Positions 1 through 8,339 of a stretch of DNA of 39,383 bases are shown piece after piece. The notes beneath the pieces are model-generated. The model ran no database searches. It worked only from the letters and a program-made list of their open reading frames with translations, and was not told the origin of the DNA. This DNA comes from Pseudomonas atagonensis. Lineage in GTDB: Bacteria > Pseudomonadota > Gammaproteobacteria > Pseudomonadales > Pseudomonadaceae. The translations under genes and the position numbers were made by a program. The DNA lies in assembly GCF_011369485.1 (NCBI RefSeq), contig NZ_VXCA01000029.1, forward strand, positions 1 to 39,383, given 5' to 3'. The first letter of the stretch is position 1; each line of letters starts with the position of its first letter.

Positions 1-359
1 ATGATCGCGTCTTCCAGTTTGGTGGTGTAGTAGTGCTCTTGGGTACCTTGAGCCGAAGTGCGGTACCACTGGATAACGATTTCGCTCATGCGCTCGCCGG
101 AAGTCAGTGCTGCTTGCAGCAGTGGCGAAGCCTTGTCGTAGACCTTGGTGATCACAACTGGCTTGTGTACGCGCTGACCGGTTGGCTGACCGGATTGCGG
201 GTCACGCGGGATGATCACGTCGTGGGTGAAAGCCTGAACCATCACCTGGTCTTCGTGGCCTTCCTGATAGGTGTTGCCGACGGAGTCAGCGGTGAAAGCG
301 CCTGCAGTGATCAGGCCTTGTTTTTCGCCGGTAACCGACATGTACGCTGGTGTTGCCAT
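1..359 (-). CDS. hcp: Hcp-family type VI secretion tube protein (3' end cut by window)
   Basis: Hcp forms the stacked hexameric ring tube of the type VI secretion system. It is also secreted and can carry effectors. Read on the minus strand, the protein begins MATPAYMSVTGEKQGLI and continues with the family segments GHEDQVMVQ, IPRDPQSGQPTGQR and IQWYRTSAQGTQEHYYT. About 119 residues are present; the family is usually near 170 residues, so the C-terminus lies outside the window. The start at 359 has an AAGGAG Shine-Dalgarno at 368-373, eight bases upstream. No other T6SS gene is in view, so this may be an orphan hcp or the edge of a cluster. A sigma-54-like promoter and three dyads lie upstream and suggest activator-dependent control. 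Family assignment is very secure; which T6SS it serves cannot be told here. Confidence 0.95.
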   Translation of the reverse strand, partial: MATPAYMSVTGEKQGLITAGAFTADSVGNTYQEGHEDQVMVQAFTHDVIIPRDPQSGQPTGQRVHKPVVITKVYDKASPLLQAALTSGERMSEIVIQWYRTSAQGTQEHYYTTKLEDAI

Positions 360-430
360 GGGGTGCTCTCCTTGCGGATAAATTTAGGGTGCCCGGGAGG
401 CGAAATCGCCCGGTGGGTGCCTGACGGTTA

Positions 431-445
431 TCAAGGAGCGTGCCA
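431..445 (-). promoter_or_regulatory. Sigma-54 (RpoN)-like promoter for hcp
   Basis: On the minus strand the sequence reads TGGCACG-CTCC-TTGA. The sigma-54 consensus is TGGCACG-N4-TTGC. The -24 element is perfect; the -12 element has GA in place of GC. Transcription would start near 420, giving a leader of about 60 bases before the hcp start. The dyads at 532-653 sit roughly 90-220 bp upstream, a normal range for activator sites. The off-consensus -12 base is the main doubt. Confidence 0.6.
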
Positions 446-528
446 GCTTTTATGAAGTCGCCGGGAGCCGGGGGTGAAACCACGCTGAGCGCAAATTTCC
501 GACAGTTTCGGCGGCTGAATCAGGGTGA

Positions 529-574
529 AAGTGCGCAAGAAGTTGCGCAGTACTGCGCAACTTCTTGCGCACTT
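529..574. promoter_or_regulatory. 46-bp perfect palindrome holding two operator-like dyads
   Basis: Positions 529-551 are the exact reverse complement of 552-574. Each half contains an 18-bp unit that is itself a dyad, TGCGCAA-N4-TTGCGCA: unit 1 at 532-549 and unit 2 at 554-571, 22 bp apart (about two helical turns). A third copy lies at 636-653. Such spacing suggests side-by-side binding of a dimeric regulator, for instance a sigma-54 activator acting on hcp. It could instead act on wspA, or form a cruciform or RNA hairpin. Confidence 0.6.
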
Positions 575-635
575 GGCTGCAGGCCTTGTGCGGCGTGGCC
601 TTCAGAGAAGTTGAGGGCGAAATATTACGAGCATA

Positions 636-653
636 TGCGCAACTTCTTGCGCA
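636..653. promoter_or_regulatory. Third copy of the TGCGCAA-N4-TTGCGCA dyad
   Basis: This 18-bp unit is identical to the one at 554-571, including the CTTC spacer, and the match extends two bases further (CT). It lies 82 bp from that copy. Three copies in one spacer argue for a specific protein-binding site rather than chance. Confidence 0.55.
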
Positions 654-821
654 CTAAGGCTCATGGCCGCCATTGGCCGGTCACCGTCCTTCAGCAAATG
701 ACCGATCCATCGCCCCTTTTTGCCATTTCCCCACTGGCACGCCGTCCCCCGATTGATGGACAGTCCAGCCTCAGCGCACCGCGCCAAACACGTCGGGGCG
801 CTGCGAGGGTTAAAAAGCGTC

Positions 822-852
822 TTATAAATGAAACACCGCCCTCGGCTATACT
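822..852 (+). promoter_or_regulatory. Candidate wspA promoter
   Basis: TATACT at 847-852 matches five of six bases of the -10 consensus and lies 35 bp before the GTG start of wspA. The -35 region is poor: TTATAA at 822-827 with a 19-bp spacer. It may need an activator or be weak. Confidence 0.35.
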
Positions 853-886
853 CCCCGCATTTCGACCCAAGGCACGAGGAATCACT

Positions 887-2509
887 GTGAAGAACTGGAC
901 GTTGCGCCAACGCATTTTGGCGAGCTTTGCGGTGATTATCGCCATTATGTTGCTGATGGTCGTCGTCTCGTATTCGCGCCTGTTGAAGATCGAAGCCGGT
1001 GAGCAAAGCGTGCGTCAGGACGCGGTGCCAGGCGTGTATTTCAGCTCGATGATCCGTAGCGCGTGGGTCGACAGCTATTTGCAGACCCAGGAATTGCTCG
1101 GCCTGAAACGCGGCGAGGGCATTTCCGCCGAAGATGCGGCGGACTTCAAATCGTTCGAAGCGCGCCTTGAAGAGCAGATGGGCAACTATCAGAGCACGGT
1201 CACCACCGATGAGGACAAGGCCGAGTTCGCCGTGTTCAAGCAGGACGTGCTCAATTACAACAAGATTCAAACGCAGGTGCTCGATCTGCATCAGCGCAAC
1301 AAGGACGATGAGGCGGCGAAGCTGTTCAACGAACAGCTGACCCCGGCGTGGACGGCCGGCCGCATGAAGCTCAACGACATCATCCGCGAGAACAAAGCCG
1401 TCGCCGACGAGGCCATGAACAACATCGATGACGCGGTCGCGGCGGCAAAAGTCAGCATGGGTATTTCCCTGCTGGTTGCTGTGCTGGCGGCGGCGGGCTG
1501 TGGCTTGCTGCTGATGCGCGCAATCATGGCGCCGATGAACCTGATCGTGCGGATCCTCGAAACCATGCGCACCGGTGACCTCAGCACGCGCCTGAACCTT
1601 GAGCGCAAAGATGAGTTCGGCGCGGTGGAAACCGGCTTCAACGACATGATGACCGAGCTCACCGCGCTGGTGTCCCAGGCGCAGCGCTCCTCGGTGCAGG
1701 TGACCACATCGGTGACTGAAATCGCCGCCACCTCCAAACAACAGCAAGCCACCGCCACTGAAACAGCGGCGACTACCACCGAGATTGGCGCAACCTCCCG
1801 TGAGATTGCCGCTACTTCGCGGGATCTGGTGCGCACCATGACCGAAGTGTCCACGGCGGCCGATCAGGCTTCGGTACTCGCCGGCTCCGGCCAGCAGGGC
1901 TTGGCACGCATGGAAGACACCATGCATTCGGTGATGGGCGCGGCGGATCTGGTCAACGCCAAACTGGCGATCCTCAACGAGAAGGCCGGCAACATCAATC
2001 AGGTGGTGGTGACCATCGTCAAAGTCGCCGACCAGACCAACTTGCTGTCGCTCAACGCCGCCATCGAGGCCGAGAAGGCCGGCGAGTATGGTCGCGGTTT
2101 TGCCGTGGTCGCCACGGAAGTGCGGCGTCTGGCGGATCAGACTGCCGTCGCCACTTACGACATCGAACAGATGGTTCGCGAAATCCAGTCGGCGGTATCC
2201 GCCGGCGTGATGGGCATGGACAAGTTCTCTGAAGAAGTGCGCCGTGGCATGTCCGAAGTGCAGCAGGTTGGCGAGCAGCTGTCGCAGATCATCCATCAGG
2301 TGCAGGCGCTGGCCCCACGGGTGTTAATGGTCAACGAAGGCATGCAGGCCCAGGCCACCGGCGCCGAGCAGATCAACCACGCGCTGGTGCAATTGGGCGA
2401 TGCCAGCAGCCAGACCGTCGAGTCGCTGCGTCAGGCCAGTTTCGCCATTGACGAACTGAGCCAGGTGGCCGTCGGGCTGCGCAGCGGCGTTTCGCGATTC
2501 AAAGTCTGA
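887..2509 (+). CDS. wspA: WspA, methyl-accepting chemoreceptor of the surface-sensing Wsp system
   Basis: WspA is the inner-membrane receptor that detects surface contact or envelope stress and controls the WspE kinase. The chosen start is GTG at 887, preceded by GAGGA at 876-880. It gives 540 residues, the usual WspA length, and puts the first membrane helix at residues 10-29. A periplasmic four-helix region follows, then a second membrane helix near 189-212, a HAMP segment, and the cytoplasmic signalling hairpin with its conserved tip VADQTNLLSLNAAIEAEKAG near residues 378-397. The methyl-accepting flanks are rich in Thr, Ala and Glu (around 270-300). The stop overlaps the next start (TGATG), so wspA and wspB are translationally coupled. 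The longer open frame from 440 adds about 149 unrelated residues and is rejected. Confidence 0.95.
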   Translation: MKNWTLRQRILASFAVIIAIMLLMVVVSYSRLLKIEAGEQSVRQDAVPGVYFSSMIRSAWVDSYLQTQELLGLKRGEGISAEDAADFKSFEARLEEQMGNYQSTVTTDEDKAEFAVFKQDVLNYNKIQTQVLDLHQRNKDDEAAKLFNEQLTPAWTAGRMKLNDIIRENKAVADEAMNNIDDAVAAAKVSMGISLLVAVLAAAGCGLLLMRAIMAPMNLIVRILETMRTGDLSTRLNLERKDEFGAVETGFNDMMTELTALVSQAQRSSVQVTTSVTEIAATSKQQQATATETAATTTEIGATSREIAATSRDLVRTMTEVSTAADQASVLAGSGQQGLARMEDTMHSVMGAADLVNAKLAILNEKAGNINQVVVTIVKVADQTNLLSLNAAIEAEKAGEYGRGFAVVATEVRRLADQTAVATYDIEQMVREIQSAVSAGVMGMDKFSEEVRRGMSEVQQVGEQLSQIIHQVQALAPRVLMVNEGMQAQATGAEQINHALVQLGDASSQTVESLRQASFAIDELSQVAVGLRSGVSRFKV

Positions 2510-3045
2510 TGAGCGAAATCATCGCCAAACGCAACGTCGCACCGGTGGCGAAGCAGGCGTTGTTCCTGCTGTTTCGCATCGGCAGTGAACGCTACGCCTT
2601 GCGCGCGACTGAAGTCGCCGAAGTGCTGCCGCGTCTGCCGTTGAAGCCGATTGCCCGGGCGCCGCAGTGGGTCGCCGGGGTGTTTGCCTATCGCGGTGCG
2701 GTGGTGCCGGTGATCGACCTCAGTGCGCTGACGTTTGGTCACTCCGCCGAGGCGCGCACCAGCACCCGACTGGTGCTGGTTCACTATCGCCCGGACGAAA
2801 CCCAGGCGGAGCAATGGCTCGGCCTGATTCTCGAACAGGCCACCGATACTCTGCGCTGCAACCCGCAGGATTTTCAGCCCTATGGCCTCGACAATCGCGA
2901 GGCGCCGTACCTCGGCCCGGTGCGCGAAGATGCGCAGGGGCTGGTGCAATGGGTGCGGGTCAGTGATTTGCTCGACGACGCCGTGCGCGCCTTGTTGTTC
3001 CCCCCTCCGCCGCTGGATCCGGCGCAGCTTGAGGCGCAGCCATGA
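2509..3045 (+). CDS. wspB: WspB, CheW-type adaptor
   Basis: WspB is a CheW-like adaptor linking the receptor WspA to the kinase WspE. The 178-residue protein is essentially one CheW domain: it opens ALFLLFRIGSERYALRATEV and has the core GVFAYRGAVVPVIDLSAL near residues 60-77. There is no signal peptide or membrane helix. Its start overlaps the wspA stop by one base and its end overlaps the wspC start by four (ATGA), the pattern of a tightly coupled operon. The operon encodes two CheW proteins; published work on Wsp describes WspB and WspD as having different roles in clustering and signalling. Confidence 0.93.
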   Translation: MSEIIAKRNVAPVAKQALFLLFRIGSERYALRATEVAEVLPRLPLKPIARAPQWVAGVFAYRGAVVPVIDLSALTFGHSAEARTSTRLVLVHYRPDETQAEQWLGLILEQATDTLRCNPQDFQPYGLDNREAPYLGPVREDAQGLVQWVRVSDLLDDAVRALLFPPPPLDPAQLEAQP

Positions 3046-4313
3046 GCAGCGACCAGCGCTTTTTTGACTTCCTCAAGGAACGCATCGGTCTCGATGTCAC
3101 CTCGGTCGGCCCGGCGATCATCGAGCGGGCGGTGCGCCAGCGCACGACACTTTCGCAAGCGGCCAACGCCGACGAGTATTGGCAATTGCTGCAAGGCTCG
3201 CGGGATGAGCAGCAGGCGCTGATCGAAGCAGTGATCGTCCCGGAGACCTGGTTCTTCCGTTACCCGGAATCTTTCGCCACCCTCGGCAAACTGGCGCGCA
3301 AACGCCTGAACGAGCTGAACAACATGCGTGCGCTGCGCATCCTCAGCCTGCCGTGCTCGACCGGCGAGGAACCTTATTCGATTGCCATGGCGTTGCTGGA
3401 TGCCGGGCTCAAGCCCCATCAGTTCAAGGTCGATGGCATGGACGTCAGTCCGCTGTCGGTGGACAAGGCGCGGCGGGCGCTGTACAGCAAGAACTCGTTT
3501 CGCGGCCAGGATCTGGACTATCGCGAACGGCATTTCACCCCGGAGCAGGACGGCCATCGCGTCAACGAAAACGTGCGCGATCAGGTGCGTCTGCAAGTCG
3601 GCAACGTGCTCGATCCGGTGCTGCTGGCCAATGAGCCGCCGTTCGATTTTGTGTTTTGCCGCAACCTGCTGATCTATTTCGATCAACCGACGCAGAAGCA
3701 AGTCTTCGAAGTGCTCAAAGGCCTTACTCATATCGACGGCGTGCTGTTCATCGGCCCGGCCGAAGGCAGTCTGCTCGGTCGCTTGGGCATGCGTTCGATC
3801 GGCATTCCACAGTCGTTCGCGTTCAGCCGCCACAGCGAGGCGCAGCCCGAGCCTCTGCCGACGCCAAAACCTGTGTCGCTGCCGGTCAATCAACCGCTGC
3901 GCAGCACGCCGCCCGCGCCGGTACGCAACCGACCGTTTGCCGGCGTGACGCCGCTGCCGGCCACTCGCGCAAGTGCCAACCCGGACTCGGCAACGTTGCT
4001 GGCGAACATTGCCGCATTGGCCAACGAAGGCAAAAGCGCCGAGGCCCGCGCTGCGTGCGATCAGTATTTGCGTAGCCACGAACCAGTGGCGCAAGTGTTT
4101 TATTGGCTTGGCCTGCTCAGCGATGTCGCTGGCCTGACCCTCGAAGCCCAGGGTTATTACCGCAAGGCCTTGTACCTTGAACCGCAACACCCCGAAGCGT
4201 TGATGCACCTGGCCGCGTTGTTGCAGGCCCAGGGCGACACGGCGGGTGCCAGACGATTGCAGGAGCGCGCCGCCCGCAGCAGCCGCACCGCTGACAGTGA
4301 GCGCAAACGATGA
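3042..4313 (+). CDS. wspC: WspC, CheR-type methyltransferase with C-terminal TPR
   Basis: WspC methylates glutamates on WspA using S-adenosylmethionine, which tunes receptor activity. The 423-residue protein has an N-terminal CheR helical domain, then a SAM-binding region with LSLPCSTGEEPYSIAMALL near residues 100-118 and the conserved FCRNLLIYFD near 206-215. A proline-rich linker runs from about 265 to 320. The C-terminal part, near 350-410, is TPR-like (VFYWLGLLSDVAG, YYRKALYLEPQHPEAL), as expected for WspC but not for plain CheR. It overlaps wspB and wspD by four bases on each side. WspC and the methylesterase WspF form the adaptation pair; loss of WspF leaves methylation unopposed. Confidence 0.95.
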   Translation: MSSDQRFFDFLKERIGLDVTSVGPAIIERAVRQRTTLSQAANADEYWQLLQGSRDEQQALIEAVIVPETWFFRYPESFATLGKLARKRLNELNNMRALRILSLPCSTGEEPYSIAMALLDAGLKPHQFKVDGMDVSPLSVDKARRALYSKNSFRGQDLDYRERHFTPEQDGHRVNENVRDQVRLQVGNVLDPVLLANEPPFDFVFCRNLLIYFDQPTQKQVFEVLKGLTHIDGVLFIGPAEGSLLGRLGMRSIGIPQSFAFSRHSEAQPEPLPTPKPVSLPVNQPLRSTPPAPVRNRPFAGVTPLPATRASANPDSATLLANIAALANEGKSAEARAACDQYLRSHEPVAQVFYWLGLLSDVAGLTLEAQGYYRKALYLEPQHPEALMHLAALLQAQGDTAGARRLQERAARSSRTADSERKR

Positions 4314-4993
4314 TCGCGTCCGACACCTTGAACGTCACCCACGAAGACGCCCGCGCCATCGATGATTGCTGGAACCGCATCGGCATTCACGGCGACAAGT
4401 CCTGCCCGTTGCTTGAAGAACACATTCATTGCCGCAACTGCTCGGTGTATTCCGCTGCCGCCACGCGTTTGCTTGACCGCTATGCGCTGCAGCAGGACGA
4501 ACGTGATCCGGTGGCCACCGCCGTAGAAACGGACGTGAAAACCCGTTCGTTGCTGATGTTCCGTCTCGGCGAGGAATGGTTGGGCCTGGCCACCCGCAGC
4601 CTCGTTGAAGTGGCGCCGTTGCAAGCGATTCACTCGTTGCCGCACCAGCGTTCGCGCGCTTTGCTGGGCGTGGCCAATGTCCGTGGTGCGCTGGTAGCGT
4701 GTCTGTCGCTGGTCGAGCTGCTGGATCTGGACAGCAACGCCGCACCTGTCAGTGGCGTGCGAATCATGCCGCGCATGCTGATCATCGCTGCTCACGGCGG
4801 GCCCGTCGTGGTGCCGGTGGATGAGGTGGACGGCATTCATGCCATCGATGAGCGAATCCTTGATGCCGCCTCGCAATCCGGCGCGCAGGCCAGCGCCAAA
4901 TACACCCGTGGCGTGCTGCAATTTCGCGGTCGCAGCCTGCGGTGGCTGGATGAAGAACAGCTGTTGTCCGCCGTGACCCGGAGCCTGACATGA
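4310..4993 (+). CDS. wspD: WspD, CheW-type adaptor with Cys-rich N-terminus
   Basis: WspD is the second CheW-like adaptor of the operon. It has 227 residues, longer than WspB. The CheW domain fills about residues 80-225, with LLMFRLGEEWLGLATRSLVE and LLGVANVRGALVACLSLVEL. The first 70 residues are an extension holding the cluster CPLLEEHIHCRNC near residues 34-46, which has three cysteines and a histidine. The function of this cluster is not known to me; it could bind a metal or simply be structural. The gene overlaps wspC and wspE by four bases, so its dosage is tied to the rest of the array. Confidence 0.92.
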   Translation: MIASDTLNVTHEDARAIDDCWNRIGIHGDKSCPLLEEHIHCRNCSVYSAAATRLLDRYALQQDERDPVATAVETDVKTRSLLMFRLGEEWLGLATRSLVEVAPLQAIHSLPHQRSRALLGVANVRGALVACLSLVELLDLDSNAAPVSGVRIMPRMLIIAAHGGPVVVPVDEVDGIHAIDERILDAASQSGAQASAKYTRGVLQFRGRSLRWLDEEQLLSAVTRSLT

Positions 4994-7284
4994 CCCCCGA
5001 GCAAATGCGTGACGCTTCGTTGCTCGAGCTGTTCAGCCTTGAAGCCGAGGCCCAGACCCAAGTGCTGAGCGCCGGGCTGCTGGCGCTGGAACGCAATCCA
5101 ACCCAGGCCGATCAGCTCGAGTCCTGCATGCGTGCGGCGCACTCGCTCAAAGGCGCGGCGCGAATTGTCGGCATCGACAGCGGCGTCAGCGTTGCCCACG
5201 TCATGGAAGATTGTCTGGTCAGCGCGCAGGAAGGGCGCTTGTTGCTGCGCCCTGAACACATCGACGCGTTGTTGCAGGGCACCGATTTGCTGATGCGCAT
5301 CGCGACCCCGGCCAACGCTCCGCAGCCCGCCGATATCGACGCCTATGTTGAATTGATGGCGCGGCTGCTCGACCCGTCGGCGCCGCCGGCCACGTTGGTT
5401 GCGCCGCCGATGGCCGAGCTGCAACTGCAAGCGCCGGCGCCGGCGCCGCTTGAACCCGCGCCCGCGCCGCTCCTGGAACCCCCGCTGGAAACCTCGGAAC
5501 CAGCTCCGCGCAAGAATAAACGCACCACTGAAGGTGGCGAGCGGGTATTGCGCGTCACTGCCGAACGCCTCAACAGCCTGCTCGACCTGTCGAGCAAATC
5601 GCTGGTGGAAACCCAGCGCCTGAAACCGCATCTGGCGACCATGCAGCGCCTCAAACGCATGCAGAACAACGGGCTGCGTGCGCTGGAAAACCTCAACGTG
5701 CACCTCAAGGAACATGCCCTGAGCCTTGAGGCGCTGGAGGCGTTGGAAGATGCCCGACGCTTGCTCGCCGAATCCCAGCAATTGCTGAGTGAAAAAAACG
5801 CCGAACTCGACGAGTTCGCCTGGCAGGCCAGCCAACGTGCGCAAGTGCTTTACGACACTGCCTTGGCCTGTCGCATGCGGCCGTTCGCCGACGTGCTCAC
5901 CGGTCAGGTGCGCATGGTGCGTGATCTGGGGCGCAGCCTCGGCAAACAGGTGCGGCTGGAGATTGAAGGCGAGAAGACTCAGGTCGATCGCGACGTACTC
6001 GAAAAACTCGAAGCACCGCTCACCCATTTGCTGCGCAACGCCGTCGATCACGGCATCGAAACCCCGGAGCAGCGTTTGCTCAAGGGCAAACCCGAGGAAG
6101 GCCTGATCCGCCTGCGTGCATCGCACCAGGCGGGTTTGCTGGTGCTGGAACTGAGCGACGACGGCAACGGCGTCGATCTGGAAAAGGTTCGCCGCAGCAT
6201 CATCGAGCGACAGCTGTCTCCGGCGGAAACCGCCGCGCAGTTGAGCGAAGAAGAACTGCTGACCTTCCTGTTCCTGCCCGGTTTCAGCCTGCGCGATACC
6301 GTCACTGAAGTCTCCGGGCGAGGTGTCGGACTGGATGCCGTTCAACACATGGTTCGGCAACTGCGTGGCGCGGTGGTGCTGGAGCAAGCGGCGGGCGAGG
6401 GCAGTCGTTTTCACCTTGAAGTGCCGCTGACGTTGTCGGTGGTGCGCAGTCTGGTGGTGGAAGTCGGCGAAGAGGCCTACGCCTTTCCGCTGGCGCACAT
6501 CGAGCGCATGTGTGACCTGGCGCCGGAAGACATCGTGCAAGTCGAAGGTCGCCAGCATTTCTGGCACGAAGGGCAGCACGTCGGCCTGGTCGCCGCCAGC
6601 CAGTTGCTCAACCGCCCGGCCAGCCAGAACATTGGCGAAACCCTCAAGGTCGTGGTGATCCGCGAGCGCGATGCGATCTACGGCGTGGCGGTCGAACGTT
6701 TCATTGGCGAGCGCACGCTGGTGGTCTTGCCACTCGACGAGCGTCTGGGCAAAGTGCAGGACATCTCTGCCGGTGCCTTGCTCGACGATGGTTCAGTAGT
6801 GCTGATCGTGGATGTCGAGGACATGCTGCGTTCGGTGGACAAACTGCTTAATACCGGGCGTCTGGAGCGCATCGCCCGCCACGGCCATCAAGTCGCAGAA
6901 GCGGCGCGCAAGCGTGTGTTGGTGGTCGACGATTCGCTGACCGTGCGTGAGCTGCAACGTAAGTTGCTGCTCAATCGCGGCTATGACGTCGAGGTGGCGG
7001 TAGACGGGATGGACGGCTGGAACGCGTTGCGCTCGGAGGACTTCGATTTGCTCATCACCGACATCGACATGCCGCGCATGGACGGCATCGAACTGGTCAC
7101 GCTGTTGCGCCGCGACAACCGTCTGCAGTCGCTGCCGGTGATGGTTGTTTCGTACAAGGATCGTGAAGAAGATCGCCGCCGTGGACTCGATGCCGGCGCC
7201 GACTATTATTTAGCCAAAGCCAGTTTTCATGACGACGCCCTGCTCGACGCAGTGGTCGAGCTCATCGGAGGAGCGCGGGCATGA
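4990..7284 (+). CDS. wspE: WspE, hybrid CheA-type histidine kinase with receiver
   Basis: WspE is the kinase that, when activated by WspA, phosphorylates the diguanylate cyclase WspR and the methylesterase WspF. The 764-residue protein has an N-terminal Hpt domain whose phospho-acceptor is His51 in AHSLKGAARIVG. A proline- and alanine-rich linker follows at about 132-180. The dimerisation and ATPase region has an N box, HLLRNAVDHGIE, near 345-356 and a G box, GRGVGLDAV, near 443-452. A CheW-like regulatory domain spans about 478-620. The C-terminal receiver begins RVLVVDDSLTV near 641 and has its acceptor Asp691 in LLITDIDMP. This CheA-CheY fusion is the normal WspE architecture. It overlaps both neighbours by four bases. 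Confidence 0.96.
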   Translation: MTPEQMRDASLLELFSLEAEAQTQVLSAGLLALERNPTQADQLESCMRAAHSLKGAARIVGIDSGVSVAHVMEDCLVSAQEGRLLLRPEHIDALLQGTDLLMRIATPANAPQPADIDAYVELMARLLDPSAPPATLVAPPMAELQLQAPAPAPLEPAPAPLLEPPLETSEPAPRKNKRTTEGGERVLRVTAERLNSLLDLSSKSLVETQRLKPHLATMQRLKRMQNNGLRALENLNVHLKEHALSLEALEALEDARRLLAESQQLLSEKNAELDEFAWQASQRAQVLYDTALACRMRPFADVLTGQVRMVRDLGRSLGKQVRLEIEGEKTQVDRDVLEKLEAPLTHLLRNAVDHGIETPEQRLLKGKPEEGLIRLRASHQAGLLVLELSDDGNGVDLEKVRRSIIERQLSPAETAAQLSEEELLTFLFLPGFSLRDTVTEVSGRGVGLDAVQHMVRQLRGAVVLEQAAGEGSRFHLEVPLTLSVVRSLVVEVGEEAYAFPLAHIERMCDLAPEDIVQVEGRQHFWHEGQHVGLVAASQLLNRPASQNIGETLKVVVIRERDAIYGVAVERFIGERTLVVLPLDERLGKVQDISAGALLDDGSVVLIVDVEDMLRSVDKLLNTGRLERIARHGHQVAEAARKRVLVVDDSLTVRELQRKLLLNRGYDVEVAVDGMDGWNALRSEDFDLLITDIDMPRMDGIELVTLLRRDNRLQSLPVMVVSYKDREEDRRRGLDAGADYYLAKASFHDDALLDAVVELIGGARA

Positions 7285-8291
7285 AGATCGCAATCGTCAA
7301 CGACATGCCAATGGCGGTGGAGGCTCTGCGCCGGGCGCTGGCCTTCGAGCCGGCGCATCAGGTGGTCTGGGTCGCCTATAACGGTGCCGAAGCAGTACGC
7401 CTGTGCGCGGAAAATACCCCGGATCTGATCCTGATGGATTTGATCATGCCGGTGATGGATGGCGTCGAAGCCACCCGGCGAATCATGGCCGAAACCCCGT
7501 GCGCGATCGTCATTGTCACGGTCGACCGCCAGCAGAACGTGCACCGGGTCTTCGAAGCCATGGGCCACGGCGCGCTGGACGTGGTCGACACGCCGGCCCT
7601 CGGCGCCGGCAATGCGCAGGAAGCCGCCGCGCCCTTGCTGCGCAAAATCCTCAATATCGGCTGGCTGATCGGCGACAAAGCGCCGCGCTCGCGTCCGGCC
7701 CCGACCGCCCAGCGCAGTTCCGGCTCGTGTCAGCGGCTGGTGGCAATCGGATCGTCTGCTGGAGGCCCGGCAGCGCTGGAAGTATTGCTCAAGGGCTTGC
7801 CGCGCAACTTTTCCGCCGCCATTGTGCTGGTGCAGCATGTCGATCAGGTGTTTGCTGCCGGCATGGCCGAATGGCTGGCCAGCGCCAGTGGCCTGGACGT
7901 GCGTCTGGCGCGGGAGGGAGAACCGCCGCAGGCCGGCGCGGTGTTGCTGGCCGGCACCAATCACCACATTCGATTATTGAAAAACGGCACGCTGGCCTAC
8001 ACCGCCGAACCGGTCAACGAGATCTACCGACCCTCCATCGACGTGTTTTTCGAAAGCGTCGCCAGTTACTGGAACGGTGAAGCGGTCGGGGTTTTATTGA
8101 CCGGGATGGGACGCGACGGGGCGCAAGGGCTTAAGCTCATGCGCCAACAGGGTTATCTGACCATCGCGCAGGATCAGCACAGCAGTGCGGTGTACGGCAT
8201 GCCCAAGGCTGCTGCAGCGATTGATGCCGCCGTAGAAATTCGCCCACTGGAAAAGATAGCGCCACGATTGCTGGAGATTTTCCCCAAATGA
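7281..8291 (+). CDS. wspF: WspF, CheB-type methylesterase and negative regulator of Wsp
   Basis: WspF removes methyl groups from WspA and so damps the pathway. In P. fluorescens, loss of WspF locks WspR on and gives the wrinkly-spreader colony type. The 336-residue protein has an N-terminal receiver with phospho-acceptor Asp53 in LILMDLIMPVMDG. Where CheB usually has an acidic pair, this protein has Asn7-Asp8, which I believe is normal for WspF. The esterase domain carries the serine motif IGSSAGGP, catalytic Ser near 159, then VQHVDQ with the catalytic His, and LLTGMGRDGAQG with the catalytic Asp. All expected active-site residues are present, so this copy appears intact. It overlaps wspE by four bases. 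Confidence 0.96.
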   Translation: MKIAIVNDMPMAVEALRRALAFEPAHQVVWVAYNGAEAVRLCAENTPDLILMDLIMPVMDGVEATRRIMAETPCAIVIVTVDRQQNVHRVFEAMGHGALDVVDTPALGAGNAQEAAAPLLRKILNIGWLIGDKAPRSRPAPTAQRSSGSCQRLVAIGSSAGGPAALEVLLKGLPRNFSAAIVLVQHVDQVFAAGMAEWLASASGLDVRLAREGEPPQAGAVLLAGTNHHIRLLKNGTLAYTAEPVNEIYRPSIDVFFESVASYWNGEAVGVLLTGMGRDGAQGLKLMRQQGYLTIAQDQHSSAVYGMPKAAAAIDAAVEIRPLEKIAPRLLEIFPK

Positions 8292-8339
8292 ACCGATTGA
8301 TCCGCAATCCTGGCCCCCGCAGTACTCAGGTGACCGCCC

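Larger units (their letters stand above)
360..886. other. Divergent hcp-wspA spacer, no gene
   Basis: This 527-bp spacer separates divergent hcp and wspA. It holds the hcp Shine-Dalgarno, the sigma-54-like element, the dyads and a candidate wspA promoter. An open frame runs in from 440 to wspA but is not coding: it reads through the palindrome, and its product before residue 150 resembles nothing. Confidence 0.7.

Noticed and set aside
735..741. TGGCACG on the plus strand as a sigma-54 promoter for wspA
   Set aside because: The -12 position holds CCCCC instead of TTGC, so there is no second element.
440..886. N-terminal extension of the WspA frame from 440
   Set aside because: It reads through the 46-bp palindrome, has no family-like residues, and the GTG at 887 with GAGGA gives the normal 540-residue WspA.
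602..2296. 564-residue open frame opposite wspA
   Set aside because: It is the antisense shadow of a GC-rich gene, rich in His, Arg and Gln, with no ribosome site or family features.
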